Below are positions 43,573 through 52,383 of a stretch of DNA of 64,000 nucleotides, piece after piece. The first letter of the stretch is position 1; each line of letters begins with the position of its first letter. The stretch comes from Desulfocucumis sp964643075 (GTDB taxonomy: Bacteria > Bacillota > Desulfotomaculia > Desulfotomaculales > Desulfocucumaceae): the NCBI GenBank assembly GCA_964643075.1, contig CAZXQO010000006.1, forward strand, positions 1 through 64,000. Direction: 5' to 3'. A program made the position numbers and the translations under genes. The notes under the pieces were generated by a model. The model was given only the letters and a program-made list of their open reading frames with translations, did no database searches and had not been told where the DNA came from.

Positions 43573-43604
43573 AAAAGGACAGCTGATTTATCGGCTGTCC
43601 TTTT
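43573..43604. terminator. Bidirectional terminator
   Basis: AAAAGGACAGC/GCTGTCCTTTT hairpin between two convergent genes; both strands have a T-run. Confidence 0.85.
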
Positions 43605-43648
43605 ATGTAAGCAATTACTTGCTTGCGTCTTTCATTCTATTTTTGACT

Positions 43649-44521
43649 TTAATAATAAACAGGATAGATGTACGGTTTTTGAGGCTGTTGTGCTTTACTA
43701 AAGGAAGTTACCTTAATGATAGGGGTAGTATCCCCTTCATATTTCCCCAATTCAATAGTTCCCCTGATATTCAACCAACTGCCTTTAATTAAATTAGACG
43801 CACTCGTATATTCGCATAGAAACCCAGCAAGCGAAGCGTCAGCGGAGCAGCAGGTGATTACATACCGAACTAATCCAAATTGATCTGAACGAAACTTTGG
43901 ATCTTTATCCACAAAACCAAGCATGGTTATTTCTTTGCCGACATACTTATCGGGATAAGTGTACACTTCACTATTTACTAACATAAAATTCTCTTCGCTA
44001 ACTTTTATATAACTGTTCTTCCGAAGTTCATCTATCTTAGGTTGTGCGGAATCTTGTTTTTGCGGGGTGTACTCCTGGTTATTTTCACTGTTATTATTTG
44101 TCTGTGTTGCCGCCGCATTACCCAAGTTGCCGTTAGATTGGTCAGCCTGGCCAGAGGTGACAGTCCGCGTGCCAAGATTCATTCCTTTTTTTTGAGCCAT
44201 GCTGGCATTGAGTGCTTGGTTTGGCAATAGAAAAGCCATCAATAAGGTAACGACGAATGGTAGAAAAACCAATTTAATTCTGCCCTGACCGGCATGAGCA
44301 TGACTATGGTTTGATTGTGTCTGTCGATAAAAACTGCCTGCCTGTACCAAAAACATCAGAAAAATCAGCACTGCCGCTAATTTAGTAAGCCATACAAAGC
44401 GCGGATTTATATAAAATATAATTTTATTACTTTCCACGAGCCAAAAGAGAAACGTGCTAAAACCCAGTAGAATTAAAGATTTGAAAAAAGCTTCTTTGTT
44501 AAAAGGCAAATGTCTTTGCAT
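43649..44521 (-). CDS. TIGR03943 (YcgQ-like) membrane protein
   Basis: 290 residues: several N-terminal membrane helices (GFSTFLFWLV, LAAVLIFLMFLVQA, VTLLMAFLLP), a His-rich loop (HSHAHAG), a Gln/Asn-rich linker, and a C-terminal domain (KYVGKEITMLGFVDKDPKF, CCSADASLAGFLCEY). This is the YcgQ/TIGR03943 layout; such proteins pair with a YcgR permease, and in Bacillus they belong to the zinc-responsive regulon. Here the partner permease is reduced to its last helix, directly upstream, so the system is probably dead. Confidence 0.85.
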   Translation of the reverse strand: MQRHLPFNKEAFFKSLILLGFSTFLFWLVESNKIIFYINPRFVWLTKLAAVLIFLMFLVQAGSFYRQTQSNHSHAHAGQGRIKLVFLPFVVTLLMAFLLPNQALNASMAQKKGMNLGTRTVTSGQADQSNGNLGNAAATQTNNNSENNQEYTPQKQDSAQPKIDELRKNSYIKVSEENFMLVNSEVYTYPDKYVGKEITMLGFVDKDPKFRSDQFGLVRYVITCCSADASLAGFLCEYTSASNLIKGSWLNIRGTIELGKYEGDTTPIIKVTSFSKAQQPQKPYIYPVYY

Positions 44522-44640
44522 CTACAAAATACCCCCGGCTGACATATAACTTATCAAATAAGTGCTGCATACAACCAAGAGGCCAATGATCATAACCAGC
44601 ACAAACACAAAGCGAGTTTTCAAATAAATTGCCTGATTGC
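44522..44640 (-). pseudogene. C-terminal scrap of a YcgR-like permease
   Basis: In a frame different from the ABC remnant, about 35 codons read AIYLKTRFVFVLVMIIGLLV and end ISYMSAGGIL and stop, with the YcgQ-like ATG immediately after. This is a last membrane helix plus tail, as expected for the missing permease. Confidence 0.6.
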
Positions 44641-44912
44641 ATCATTATACCTATTTCCACAGCTCTTAGGGTTGCACGCTCGGCTTCAGGGTAGCGGGTA
44701 ATGCGTCTGCCGGAAACAGTAACATACCCGCCGTCCGGCTCGTCTATGCCTGCCAGGCAGGCCAGCAATGTGGATTTACCACTGCCGGACGGACCTATCA
44801 CAGCAACCATTTCCCCGGGCTCAACTTGTATGCTTACCCCCCTTAAGGCCAGTGTTTCTTCTTCCCTTGCATGATAAAACTTGTATAGGTCAAATGCTTC
44901 TATAATATTCAT
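44641..44912 (-). pseudogene. Truncated ABC transporter ATPase (N-terminal third)
   Basis: A MacB/LolD-type ATPase start: MNIIEAFDLYKFYHAREEET, Walker A GPSGSGKST, then stops being homologous just after the Q-loop (IGIMMQSGNLFE). The ABC signature, Walker B and the rest are missing. The deletion joins it to the permease scrap. The ATG at 44912 overlaps the stop of the fragment upstream. Confidence 0.8.
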
Positions 44913-44914
44913 AC

Positions 44915-45060
44915 TTACTTCCACCTAAAGCTTTCCGAAATGCGCTTCCACTGGTCCACATTGTCTGCTCCCAGGGGAGCCCAGAGCTGTAATGTGGCAA
45001 CACTGCCGTTATGATAAAAAATGTAGGAACTGTTTTCTAAACGCACCTTTTTATTGTTAA
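44915..45060 (-). pseudogene. C-terminal fragment of an unknown extracellular protein
   Basis: About 45 codons ending NSSYIFYHNGSVATLQLWAP and WKRISESFRWK, with the stop next to the ABC start. It looks like the tail of a surface or lipoprotein belonging to the lost transporter operon. I do not recognise the family. Confidence 0.4.
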
Positions 45061-45101
45061 CAGGATCGGGCTCCGAATTGGATTCATATCTAATGAAAAC
45101 C

Positions 45102-45999
45102 ACGGGCCACCGGGCAGATAGGATGCTTGACCGCCTGCAGCACGCCTTTGAAAATTACCGTGGCTTTACCTCCGATGTATCCAACGAACTGAGAACCCCT
45201 CTAACGATAATTAAAGGCGAAATAACCCTGGCCCTGCAAAAAGATCGCGATATTAATTATTACAGAGATGTATTGAATTGTATTGACAGCGAGATTGACC
45301 GTTTAGCCAGGTTATCCGGGCAAATGCTGCTTCTCGCCAGGGTGGAGGAGGAAAAAATGCATTTAAGGGTCAGGCGCTTTAACCTGCTAGAAAGTCTAAC
45401 CCCTTTATTGAAGCAAGTTTCATTACAGGCACAGGCGAAAAATATTCGTCTGGAGTGGCAAGTACCAGTGGATATATTTTTAGTTACAGATAGTGATGTT
45501 TTGAGGCAGATAGTTCTCAATCTCCTGGATAACGCTGTTAAATACCGGTATGGGTGGGTATATCAATCTGACAGCCAAAAGTATGCCTTCCAAATGTTTG
45601 ATTAGTGTGTCGGATAACGGTAAAGGCATTCCTGTAGAACATCAGTACGCAATTTTTAAACGTTTTTACAGGGGAAACTCCAAAGAATTACCCGGTGCAG
45701 GACTCGGTCTGGCTATTGCCAAAAAGATGGCGGGCGTACTGGGAGGCAATATTCGGGTAGACAGCATTCCCGAAGAGATCACCACTTTTACGGTGGAAAT
45801 TGAAATTGTATTACTAGGCAACCGGGCAGAATACTGCGATCTCCTGGGCTATGCCACGGCAATGCCGGAACACGGGTTTCATATAGATATTTACCGGTTT
45901 TTTGCTATTTTTGTAAATGCTCTGTATATTTGCAGGGCATTGTTGATTTTTTTATTATTTTTTCGAACTTTTTTTTCTTTCGTGTCTCTTTATAGATAG
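45102..45999 (+). pseudogene. Histidine kinase remnant with mutated phosphoacceptor
   Basis: Transmitter domain of a sensor kinase. DRLQHAFENYRGFTSDVSNE matches the HisKA helix, but the phosphorylated His of the usual SHELRTP is Asn (SNELRTP). The N box LRQIVLNLLDNAVKYR follows. The frame then shifts near 45550 and continues with CLISVSDNGKGIPVEHQYAI and GAGLGLAIAKK. All sensor and membrane segments are absent, because the 5' end is cut at about 45102. It cannot signal. Confidence 0.8.
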
Positions 46000-46023
46000 A
46001 CGTAAATTTAGGGGGGTTGAAGA

Positions 46024-46608
46024 ATGAACTTGGACTATGAAATTTTCAGTAAAATCAACGGCCTTGCCGGACATTTTCCTTCTCTGGATATACTCATGGT
46101 GGCAATAGCCAGGTGGGGAGTATTTGTATATGGTATTGCCCTGGTATACTTATGGTTTAAGAAAGCCCACCCCGGGCAAATGATGAAGAATAGAAAAGGA
46201 GTGCTTAAGGTCATTTTTAGTGCGGCCATTGCTTTAGGAATTAATCAGATTATTGGCCTTGCCTATTTCAGGCCGAGACCCTTTGCAAAACACAAAGTTA
46301 CACTGCTTCTTGACCGATCAACGGACCCCTCATTCCCCAGCGACCATGCAACAGGATCAATTGCTGTTACGGCAAGTCTCTTTAGCGAAAATAAAGTATT
46401 GGGAACAATATTGACAGTTATGTCCCTAGTACTGGTCTTTTCCAGAGTCTATTGTGGAACCCATTATCCCCTGGATATTCTTGGAGGGATAGCGAGCGGC
46501 TTTTGTGGCAGCTATCTGGCCAATAAGCTATGGCCTTATGTGGACGGGGTTGCCGGTAAACTGGTTATGATTTGGAATCGCCTTGCAGGTAAATTTGTCG
46601 GCGCATAG
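46024..46608 (+). CDS. PAP2-family phosphatase, BcrC-like undecaprenyl-diphosphatase
   Basis: 194-residue membrane enzyme of the PAP2 superfamily. The three phosphatase motifs are present: YFRPRPFAKH, PSFPSDHATG and SRVYCGTHYPLD. It has about five membrane segments. BcrC/YbjG-type enzymes dephosphorylate undecaprenyl pyrophosphate outside the membrane and give bacitracin tolerance. The ATG follows AGGGGGG. It leads the unit PAP2-sigma-anti-sigma-polymer protein, with only 14 bp to the sigma gene. In Bacillus BcrC is itself an ECF-sigma target, which fits this arrangement. Confidence 0.85.
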   Translation: MNLDYEIFSKINGLAGHFPSLDILMVAIARWGVFVYGIALVYLWFKKAHPGQMMKNRKGVLKVIFSAAIALGINQIIGLAYFRPRPFAKHKVTLLLDRSTDPSFPSDHATGSIAVTASLFSENKVLGTILTVMSLVLVFSRVYCGTHYPLDILGGIASGFCGSYLANKLWPYVDGVAGKLVMIWNRLAGKFVGA

Positions 46609-46622
46609 AGGGGGCTCGCCCG

Positions 46623-47165
46623 TTGATTGAGGTTTCGCTTATAGAACAAGTAAAGAAAGGTGATTTGGCTGCCTTTGAAAAACTTGTTTACAGCACTCAA
46701 CAAAGGGGGCTGAACATAGCCTACGGCATTTTAAACGATCCCCTTGACGCAGAGGAGGTCCTTCAAGAAGCTTACCTGCAAGTCTATCACAATATAGGTA
46801 AATTAAAGATGCCGGAGGCCTTCCGGAGCTGGTTCGGCAAAATCATCACCCACCTGGCCTTCAGGCGTTCACGGAAAAAGAAAAAATACAATATAGTCCC
46901 TCTTGAAAATATTAGCCATATAGAAGATGCTACCGCTGATGGACCTGAAAATATTGTTTTGAAAAAAGAACAACAGGGCCGGTTGCTCAATACATTAAAA
47001 ACATTGCCTGACGAATATAAAGCTGCTTTAATCTTGAGAGAATGGGAGGATTATTCATATCAAGAGATCAGCGAGATTTTGGACATACCGGTGGGGACGG
47101 TTAAGTCCCGTATATTTTCGGCCCGCAAAATTTTATTGAAAAAGCTGGAGGAAGGAGGAATTTGA
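46623..47165 (+). CDS. ECF sigma factor
   Basis: 180-residue sigma-70 family protein with region 2 (AFEKLVYSTQQRGLNIAYGI, LDAEEVLQEAYLQVY) and region 4 (LPDEYKAALILREWEDYSYQ, EILDIPVGTVKSRIFSARK). The start is TTG at 46623 behind GGGGG. The next gene is its zinc anti-sigma factor, 1 bp away. By position it probably controls the envelope cluster including the PAP2 gene upstream. I could not find a convincing ECF promoter. Confidence 0.95.
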   Translation: MIEVSLIEQVKKGDLAAFEKLVYSTQQRGLNIAYGILNDPLDAEEVLQEAYLQVYHNIGKLKMPEAFRSWFGKIITHLAFRRSRKKKKYNIVPLENISHIEDATADGPENIVLKKEQQGRLLNTLKTLPDEYKAALILREWEDYSYQEISEILDIPVGTVKSRIFSARKILLKKLEEGGI

Positions 47166-47166
47166 G

Positions 47167-47682
47167 ATGTCTCATGCAGATTGCTGCAATGAAAACCTGT
47201 CCGGGTATTTGGACGGGGAGCTTTCCAATGAAGAAGCCGGAAACATTGAAAGTCATCTGCACACCTGTGCTCATTGCAAAGAAACACTGCGTAAAATGCA
47301 GTCGCTCTCAAACGCAGTCCGGCAAGTTCCCCGTCCTGCTGCGGGCCCGTTATTGGCAGCACGGATTCTAAACAGGATTCAGACTTCCGAAATATATAAC
47401 GAAACCCCTTTTAACCGGCTGTTTCAGTCATGGGGACTGCTCAGCCTGTTTGTCCTGGGCGCCATAGCAATTCTTTTCGGACCTGTTTTGCTGGAGATAA
47501 TGCGCATTACTATCAAGCATATGGCTATCGTAATGTCATTAGTGATAAAACTAAGCTGGCAATTGCCTTTAAATAGCACAAACCTGACCCTGGGGCTGAT
47601 TCTTATAGTTGGAGCTATAGCCGCATTTTACGGTTTTGGGCGAATATATTCTGCAATGACCAGAGAGGGGTATACCTCATGA
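47167..47682 (+). CDS. Zinc-finger anti-sigma factor
   Basis: 171 residues. The N-terminal ZAS domain has CCNENLSGYLDGELSNEE and the HLHTCAHC zinc motif. Two or so membrane helices follow (LLSLFVLGAIAILFGPVLLE and LGLILIVGAIAAFYGFG). It should hold the sigma factor at the membrane until an envelope signal. It starts 1 bp after the sigma gene and overlaps the next gene by 4 bp. Confidence 0.93.
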   Translation: MSHADCCNENLSGYLDGELSNEEAGNIESHLHTCAHCKETLRKMQSLSNAVRQVPRPAAGPLLAARILNRIQTSEIYNETPFNRLFQSWGLLSLFVLGAIAILFGPVLLEIMRITIKHMAIVMSLVIKLSWQLPLNSTNLTLGLILIVGAIAAFYGFGRIYSAMTREGYTS

Positions 47683-48515
47683 AACGAAAGATATGTTTTC
47701 TATTCATTCTGGTTGTAATGTTAAGCTGCTTTACTGTCAATGCCTGGGCAGCAGAGAATATATTCAACCATAATATCCATAATAAGGTGGTTAATGAAGG
47801 CCAGAAAGTTGAGAGTGTTTTTCTTTACGGCGAAGACGGAATTATTTCCGGCACGGTTACCGATGAGGTTATTGTCATCAACGGCAATCTTACCTTAACC
47901 AAGACAGCCCTGGTTAAGGACAGGGTATTTTTACTTGGCGGCAAATTAACCCAGGAGCCGGGGGCCGTAGTTGGCGAAGGTATTTTTCATATCAATTTTG
48001 CCAATGAAAATTTCAACAACCTGCTGCTAAGTTTTGGTGCCTTTGCCCTGCTCGAACTGGCTAAATTATTCCTGGCATTGTTAGTTTTTTCGCTCAGCCT
48101 GATATCTATATTTGTGTTTAAAAACAGAGTCAGAAAAGCAAAAGCCATGCTGCAGGCCAAAGTGCTTAAGATCGGTTTGCTGGGATTATTAGCAACCATC
48201 GGGCTTATACTGCTCTTCACAGCTTTAACAGTAACCATCTGGGGCATACCGGTAGCCGTTTTGCTGGGACTTGTGCTGATTATTATTTTGCCTGTTGGAC
48301 TGGGGGCGTTGAGTTCAATAATCGGCGGGCTGTTGTTAAAAAGCTTTGACTGGGGGCAAAAACCATTTTACCAGATTCTTAGTGGCTCAATAGTCATAGT
48401 TGCCCTCCTAAACTTCCCTGTACTGGGAATATTATGGGGATTGCTGGTACTTATCTTTGCCATAGGGGCTTTAGCTTCAAGCTTTCTGCCGGAAATTGTA
48501 AACCCTAATATATAA
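47679..48515 (+). CDS. Signal-peptide membrane protein with polymer-forming-like domain
   Basis: 278 residues. It has a signal peptide (FILVVMLSCFTVNAWA), a short repeated beta segment (GIISGTVTDEVIVINGNLTL and KDRVFLLGGKLTQEPGAVVG) like bactofilin-type beta-helix turns, and four or five membrane helices. The beta part would be outside the cell. It is translationally coupled to the anti-sigma gene by a 4-bp overlap, so it is part of the same regulatory unit; it may be a sensor partner or effector. Confidence 0.7.
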   Translation: MKRKICFLFILVVMLSCFTVNAWAAENIFNHNIHNKVVNEGQKVESVFLYGEDGIISGTVTDEVIVINGNLTLTKTALVKDRVFLLGGKLTQEPGAVVGEGIFHINFANENFNNLLLSFGAFALLELAKLFLALLVFSLSLISIFVFKNRVRKAKAMLQAKVLKIGLLGLLATIGLILLFTALTVTIWGIPVAVLLGLVLIIILPVGLGALSSIIGGLLLKSFDWGQKPFYQILSGSIVIVALLNFPVLGILWGLLVLIFAIGALASSFLPEIVNPNI

Positions 48516-48610
48516 CTAACCCAAATGGATTCTTTATGAAATAATGCTCCAATTTTACCCGAAAATATAACCGTGTTTTTATATTAATCTGTTATATAGG
48601 AGAATAGCAA

Positions 48611-49237
48611 TTGGAACATATTCAACACTGGATTTACCATTATGGATACTTCGGAATACTTATTATACTTTTACTCGAAATGATTGGCATTCCGTTTCCG
48701 GCAGAAACCACATTAATAGTCTCAGGATTTGCGTGGCAAAAAGGAGTGTTTTCCCTTCCGCTGCTATTGCTTTTTGCCAGTGCAGGCAATATTACCGGAT
48801 CAATAATTGCTTATATAATAGGCAGGTACCTTGGGCGACCGGTTGTAATGAGGTTTGGTAAATATATAGGCCTAACCAATGAAAAATTCGACAAAATGGA
48901 AGGTAAATTTAAAAAATATGGTAATTGGTTAGTGTTATTCTCAAAATTTATTGCCGGCATTAGAGTTTTGGTCCCATACTTATCCGGAATTAACCGCATG
49001 CCGCTAACCCGGTTTACCGTTTTAAACATCATTAGCGCCATATTGTGGACATCAACATTTATTTTATTGGGCCGCTATATTGAAATTACATGGCACCGTT
49101 ATTACCAGTCCACGCACCAACTGCTACTGCCTGTAATCATTATTGCCTCCATTTCTATAGGCTTATATTTTTTTATTAAACACCGAAGAAAACGACCCAA
49201 AAGCACAGAGCAACTGGGTACAAAGAACAAAATCTAA
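48611..49237 (+). CDS. DedA-family membrane protein
   Basis: 208 residues, TTG start. The family features are present: YFGILIILLLEMIGIPFPAE, GRYLGRPVVMRFGKYIG, FKKYGNWLVLFSKFIAGIRV, PYLSGINRMPLTRF. Some DedA proteins (for example UptA) have been shown to return undecaprenyl phosphate across the membrane. That would match the PAP2 and deacetylase genes beside it. The substrate here is an inference. Confidence 0.9.
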   Translation: MEHIQHWIYHYGYFGILIILLLEMIGIPFPAETTLIVSGFAWQKGVFSLPLLLLFASAGNITGSIIAYIIGRYLGRPVVMRFGKYIGLTNEKFDKMEGKFKKYGNWLVLFSKFIAGIRVLVPYLSGINRMPLTRFTVLNIISAILWTSTFILLGRYIEITWHRYYQSTHQLLLPVIIIASISIGLYFFIKHRRKRPKSTEQLGTKNKI

Positions 49238-49292
49238 TACAAACTATATTTGAAATAAAAGTAATGTTACCAACATGAAATGAGGTGCCGCC

Positions 49293-49730
49293 GTGATGCT
49301 ACACCAACTGATGCAGCTACTTGCCTCCATTGCCACTGGTCTAATTAATTCACTTGGTCACTGGGGCGTATTCATTGGCATGGTTCTTGAGAGTGCTTGT
49401 ATTCCTTTGCCCAGTGAAGTGATTATGCTTTTCGGAGGATTCCTGGCTGCCCAAGGGACACTCAATTTTTGGGGTGTTGTCTTGGCCGGTGTGCTGGGCA
49501 ACGTGGCTGGATCTGTAGTTGCCTTTTGGATTGGGGCAAATAAAGGCCGCTATTTTCTCAAGAAGTATGGAAAATACATCCTGTTTAACCATGAGCACCT
49601 TGACAAGGCAGATCGCTGGTTCTCAAAATATGGTGAATGGACAGTTTCTTTTGGGCGCATATTACCGGTTATACGAACATTCATCTCTTTACCGGCAGGT
49701 AAAGCATTAAGGGAACGGGACGTTCGTTAA
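49293..49730 (+). pseudogene. Truncated second DedA-family gene
   Basis: The product is DedA up to about residue 138 (LESACIPLPSEVIMLFGGFL, GANKGRYFLKKYGKYILFN, RILPVIRTFISLPAG). It then diverges at once into KALRERDVR and a stop. The final two helices are missing. It fuses at about 49713 with a PBP fragment, so a deletion has joined two unrelated genes. Confidence 0.75.
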
Positions 49731-49984
49731 TCGTAGACTTAATGAGCGGCAAATACTCGGAGGGTGGAAGCACGATAACGCAACAACTAGCCAGACAGCT
49801 CTTTCTTACTGATCAAAAAACCATTTCCCGCAAGTTAAAAGAAATGATTCTGGATAATGATTCGCTCATGCTCCAAATAAAAAAGACTATTCATACACTC
49901 CAGAAAAAGAATGCTACGGAAACAATTGTGCTCGATATTTTAAACGAGATTAAAATTTTGGAAATGGAACGTATGGCAACATAA
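49719..49984 (+). pseudogene. Fragment of a class A PBP glycosyltransferase domain
   Basis: The frame reads SLIVDLMSGKYSEGGSTITQ, then LARQLFLTDQKTISRKLKEM. This is the GT51 motif and following helix, but it is not identical to the PBP at 2.8 kb. After about 49850 the frame changes to unrelated sequence (DNDSLMLQIKKTIHTLQKKN) of unknown origin. All other PBP parts are missing. Confidence 0.7.
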
Positions 49985-50108
49985 TGTCAATGTAACAAAA
50001 GATGGGTAATCGTGATGATAATTGAAAACAATTATTTTCAGATAACAGCTACCAATTAGGGGTTCTCCCCGGGGACAATAGTATATTTAAGCGGGAGCGA
50101 ATTATATA

Positions 50109-50864
50109 ATGACGTCCTTTATTGATGAATTCTTTGGCATGTTCTTTGGGGGATATATTATTTTGCCCACATTGTTAGGCCGTTTTCTTCATATCGGCGT
50201 GCACTGGCAGGGCTACCGGGATTCGGGAAAGATTGCCTTGACCTTCGATGATGGCCCGGATCCCATCTACACCCCACAAATACTGGACATATTAAGTAAA
50301 TACAATACCCGGGCAACTTTCTTTTTGGTCGGTAAACATGCTGAAAAATACCCTGGACTGGTACTCCGTATCAAACACGAAGGGCATACCCTTGGAATCC
50401 ACGGATACCACCACAGGCTTGCCTGGCTGATGGGCCCGGTTTCCTCAATTCGGGAAATTAATAGGGGAAATCAGGCAATCCGTAAAATCATTGGCAGATC
50501 CCCCTTGCTTTTTCGGCCTGCCTGGGGCGTTTTTAACTTTTGTTCCTTAATGTATCTTTGGTTAGGCCAACAAAAAACAGTTATGTGGTCTTTTATGGCA
50601 AGAGATTGGGAAATTAAGGCAACCCCGAACTCAATTTTCAATAATGTTATTCACCAGATTCAACCCGGCTCGGTGGTAGTTTTCCATGACCACTGCACCA
50701 AGCCGTGTGCGGCTGAGGACGGTCCTGCCAAAACAATTCAGGCATTGCCCGGGATATTGGAGAGCATTCATTCCAGGGGACTGCGGCCCGTACCGATTGA
50801 AGACCTTCTGGAGTTTAAGGAAGAAGAGACAATCAAGACACTTCCAGGGTATAGAAGTATATAA
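50109..50864 (+). CDS. Polysaccharide deacetylase (NodB family)
   Basis: 251 residues. NodB motifs: KIALTFDDGPDPIYT (motif 1, metal Asp), LGIHGYHHRLAW (motif 2, HxxH-like), LLFRPAWGVFN (motif 3), and VVVFHDHC late in the protein. A hydrophobic N-terminal segment suggests a membrane anchor. It probably removes N-acyl groups from envelope sugar polymers or lipid-linked sugars. It is transcribed with the PAP2 gene that follows. Confidence 0.88.
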   Translation: MTSFIDEFFGMFFGGYIILPTLLGRFLHIGVHWQGYRDSGKIALTFDDGPDPIYTPQILDILSKYNTRATFFLVGKHAEKYPGLVLRIKHEGHTLGIHGYHHRLAWLMGPVSSIREINRGNQAIRKIIGRSPLLFRPAWGVFNFCSLMYLWLGQQKTVMWSFMARDWEIKATPNSIFNNVIHQIQPGSVVVFHDHCTKPCAAEDGPAKTIQALPGILESIHSRGLRPVPIEDLLEFKEEETIKTLPGYRSI

Positions 50865-50919
50865 ATAGCTTTACAGTACTGAGCTAAATTTTTGACACTA
50901 TTTAAGGTGAAAGTATAGG

Positions 50920-51609
50920 ATGAAAATATCAGGATTAAAATCTTTCTTTCATTCCCCACCGGGAAAGTTTAGTGTTAATATAATTTGGGGCATAGTAGCC
51001 GGAGCTTCCCTCCTGTCATTATTTGCTAAAATATCGAAGGATCTTCTGTATCATGAACTGGGTACCTTTGACAAGGTGGTAACTCAATATATTCAGAGCT
51101 TTACCACCGGTGAAATTACGAAAATCACTATTTTTATCACACAGATTGGCTCCCCTCTAGGAGATACTATTGTAATGCTGGCTGCCGATGGTTACCTGTT
51201 ATTCCGCTTAAAACACACATGGGAAACATTGGTGCTGGCTATTAGCTTAGCCGGGGGAGCACTATTAAATCTCATCCTTAAAGATATTTTTCACCGTGCC
51301 CGCCCTAACATTGTTCATCTTGTAAAAGTCGGCGGCTATAGTTTTCCCAGCGGTCACGCCATGATATCAGCAACCTTTTATGGAATGTTAGGCTACATAA
51401 TATGGCTAAACCTGCATGAGCACGGTAAACCATCCTGGTATGTATGGATGCTGACAATTGTCTATGTTGTCGCTATCGGGTTCAGCCGTATTTACCTGGG
51501 AGTACATTTTCCCAGTGATGTTGTGGCCGGCTTTGCTGCAGGCGGCGTCTGGCTAACAGGATGCATATTGGGCTTACAGGCTATCCGGTATTACAAGAGT
51601 GAAAGATAG
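50920..51609 (+). CDS. PAP2-family phosphatase, second copy
   Basis: 229 residues with PAP2 motifs KDIFHRARPN, GYSFPSGHAMIS and SRIYLGVHFPSD, and about six membrane helices. It is more divergent from BcrC than the protein at 46.0 kb and closer to general lipid phosphate phosphatases (PgpB-like). The likely substrates are undecaprenyl pyrophosphate or phosphatidylglycerol phosphate. Confidence 0.88.
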   Translation: MKISGLKSFFHSPPGKFSVNIIWGIVAGASLLSLFAKISKDLLYHELGTFDKVVTQYIQSFTTGEITKITIFITQIGSPLGDTIVMLAADGYLLFRLKHTWETLVLAISLAGGALLNLILKDIFHRARPNIVHLVKVGGYSFPSGHAMISATFYGMLGYIIWLNLHEHGKPSWYVWMLTIVYVVAIGFSRIYLGVHFPSDVVAGFAAGGVWLTGCILGLQAIRYYKSER

Positions 51610-52365
51610 ATAGAGCTTTTACAGGATTAACTTCCAGTTATTGAGCCCCGTCAGTAGAGAGTGAGAAGAAAATATGTTGGCTTAAGATATTTATTTTACG
51701 AGGCATCTCCTACCTTGACTTTGACTTTATTCACTCAAACAGTTAGTTTTAAAACATTTCAGCAGAATCCAGACACTTATATGAGCAAAGGTCATGATGG
51801 ACTTGAGTGGTTCAAAAACTCTGAATTCGGAAAATCAATTAAACTCGATCATATTAACTATATATAGGGAAGAATACATAATAGGTGGGATCGTGCGCGG
51901 AAATACTGTCAATATTGCATTAAAATAAAACCTTATGAGAGAGCATATTGGCTTCTTCGGCATATCAATGTTTTGTCCTTTGCTAAATGATACTTGCAAC
52001 TACTGCAATAAAATTATAACACTTAATGACTTATTAACTGGATTATGCAGATGGTGTGAAACTGATTTGTGGTGTTCTGGAAATACAACAATTCTAGTTC
52101 GACCACTAACTATTAGTTTTCAGTATTATGTACTGCTTCAGTTAAAACCTTGCTGACTGAATTACGCTCCACGGCACATCTTAGTTCACAGGTCTTGCAA
52201 CCCCAGACATTTACCTTGATCTACAAAAATTCTCTTCATTGTACTAAAGTACCTGACCAAAACGGGGCAAAAAGGCGACCGGTGCTGGTGATAAGCAACC
52301 TAGTATCTATTCAGTGGTTTACTCAGTCCCAAACTTTTTGATTACAGTCTCAAACTATATGAGAA
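51610..52365. other. Region with no recognised gene
   Basis: Several short open frames (for example 51661-51867 and 51935-52156) have no family resemblance and poor start signals. It is AT-rich. The only recognisable feature is the IS-like end at 52325-52355. Confidence 0.4.
52325..52355 (-). mobile_element. IS-like end motif, locus 3 (inverted)
   Basis: On the minus strand AGTTTGAGACT and TCAAAAAGTTTGGGACT, with the conserved blocks 21 bp apart (52325-52334 and 52346-52355). The orientation is opposite to the motifs at 39.7 and 42.1 kb. Confidence 0.5.
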
Positions 52366-52382
52366 CCCACACACAATGTGGG
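52366..52382 (-). terminator. Possible terminator of mutS2
   Basis: CCCACA/TGTGGG hairpin directly after the mutS2 stop, with a weak T-rich tail on the minus strand. Confidence 0.4.
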
Positions 52383-52383
52383 C

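Noticed and set aside
45965..45986. ECF-type promoter before the first PAP2 gene (GAAC, T-run, CGTG)
   Set aside because: The spacing of 12 bp is too short for an ECF promoter (about 16 bp is expected).
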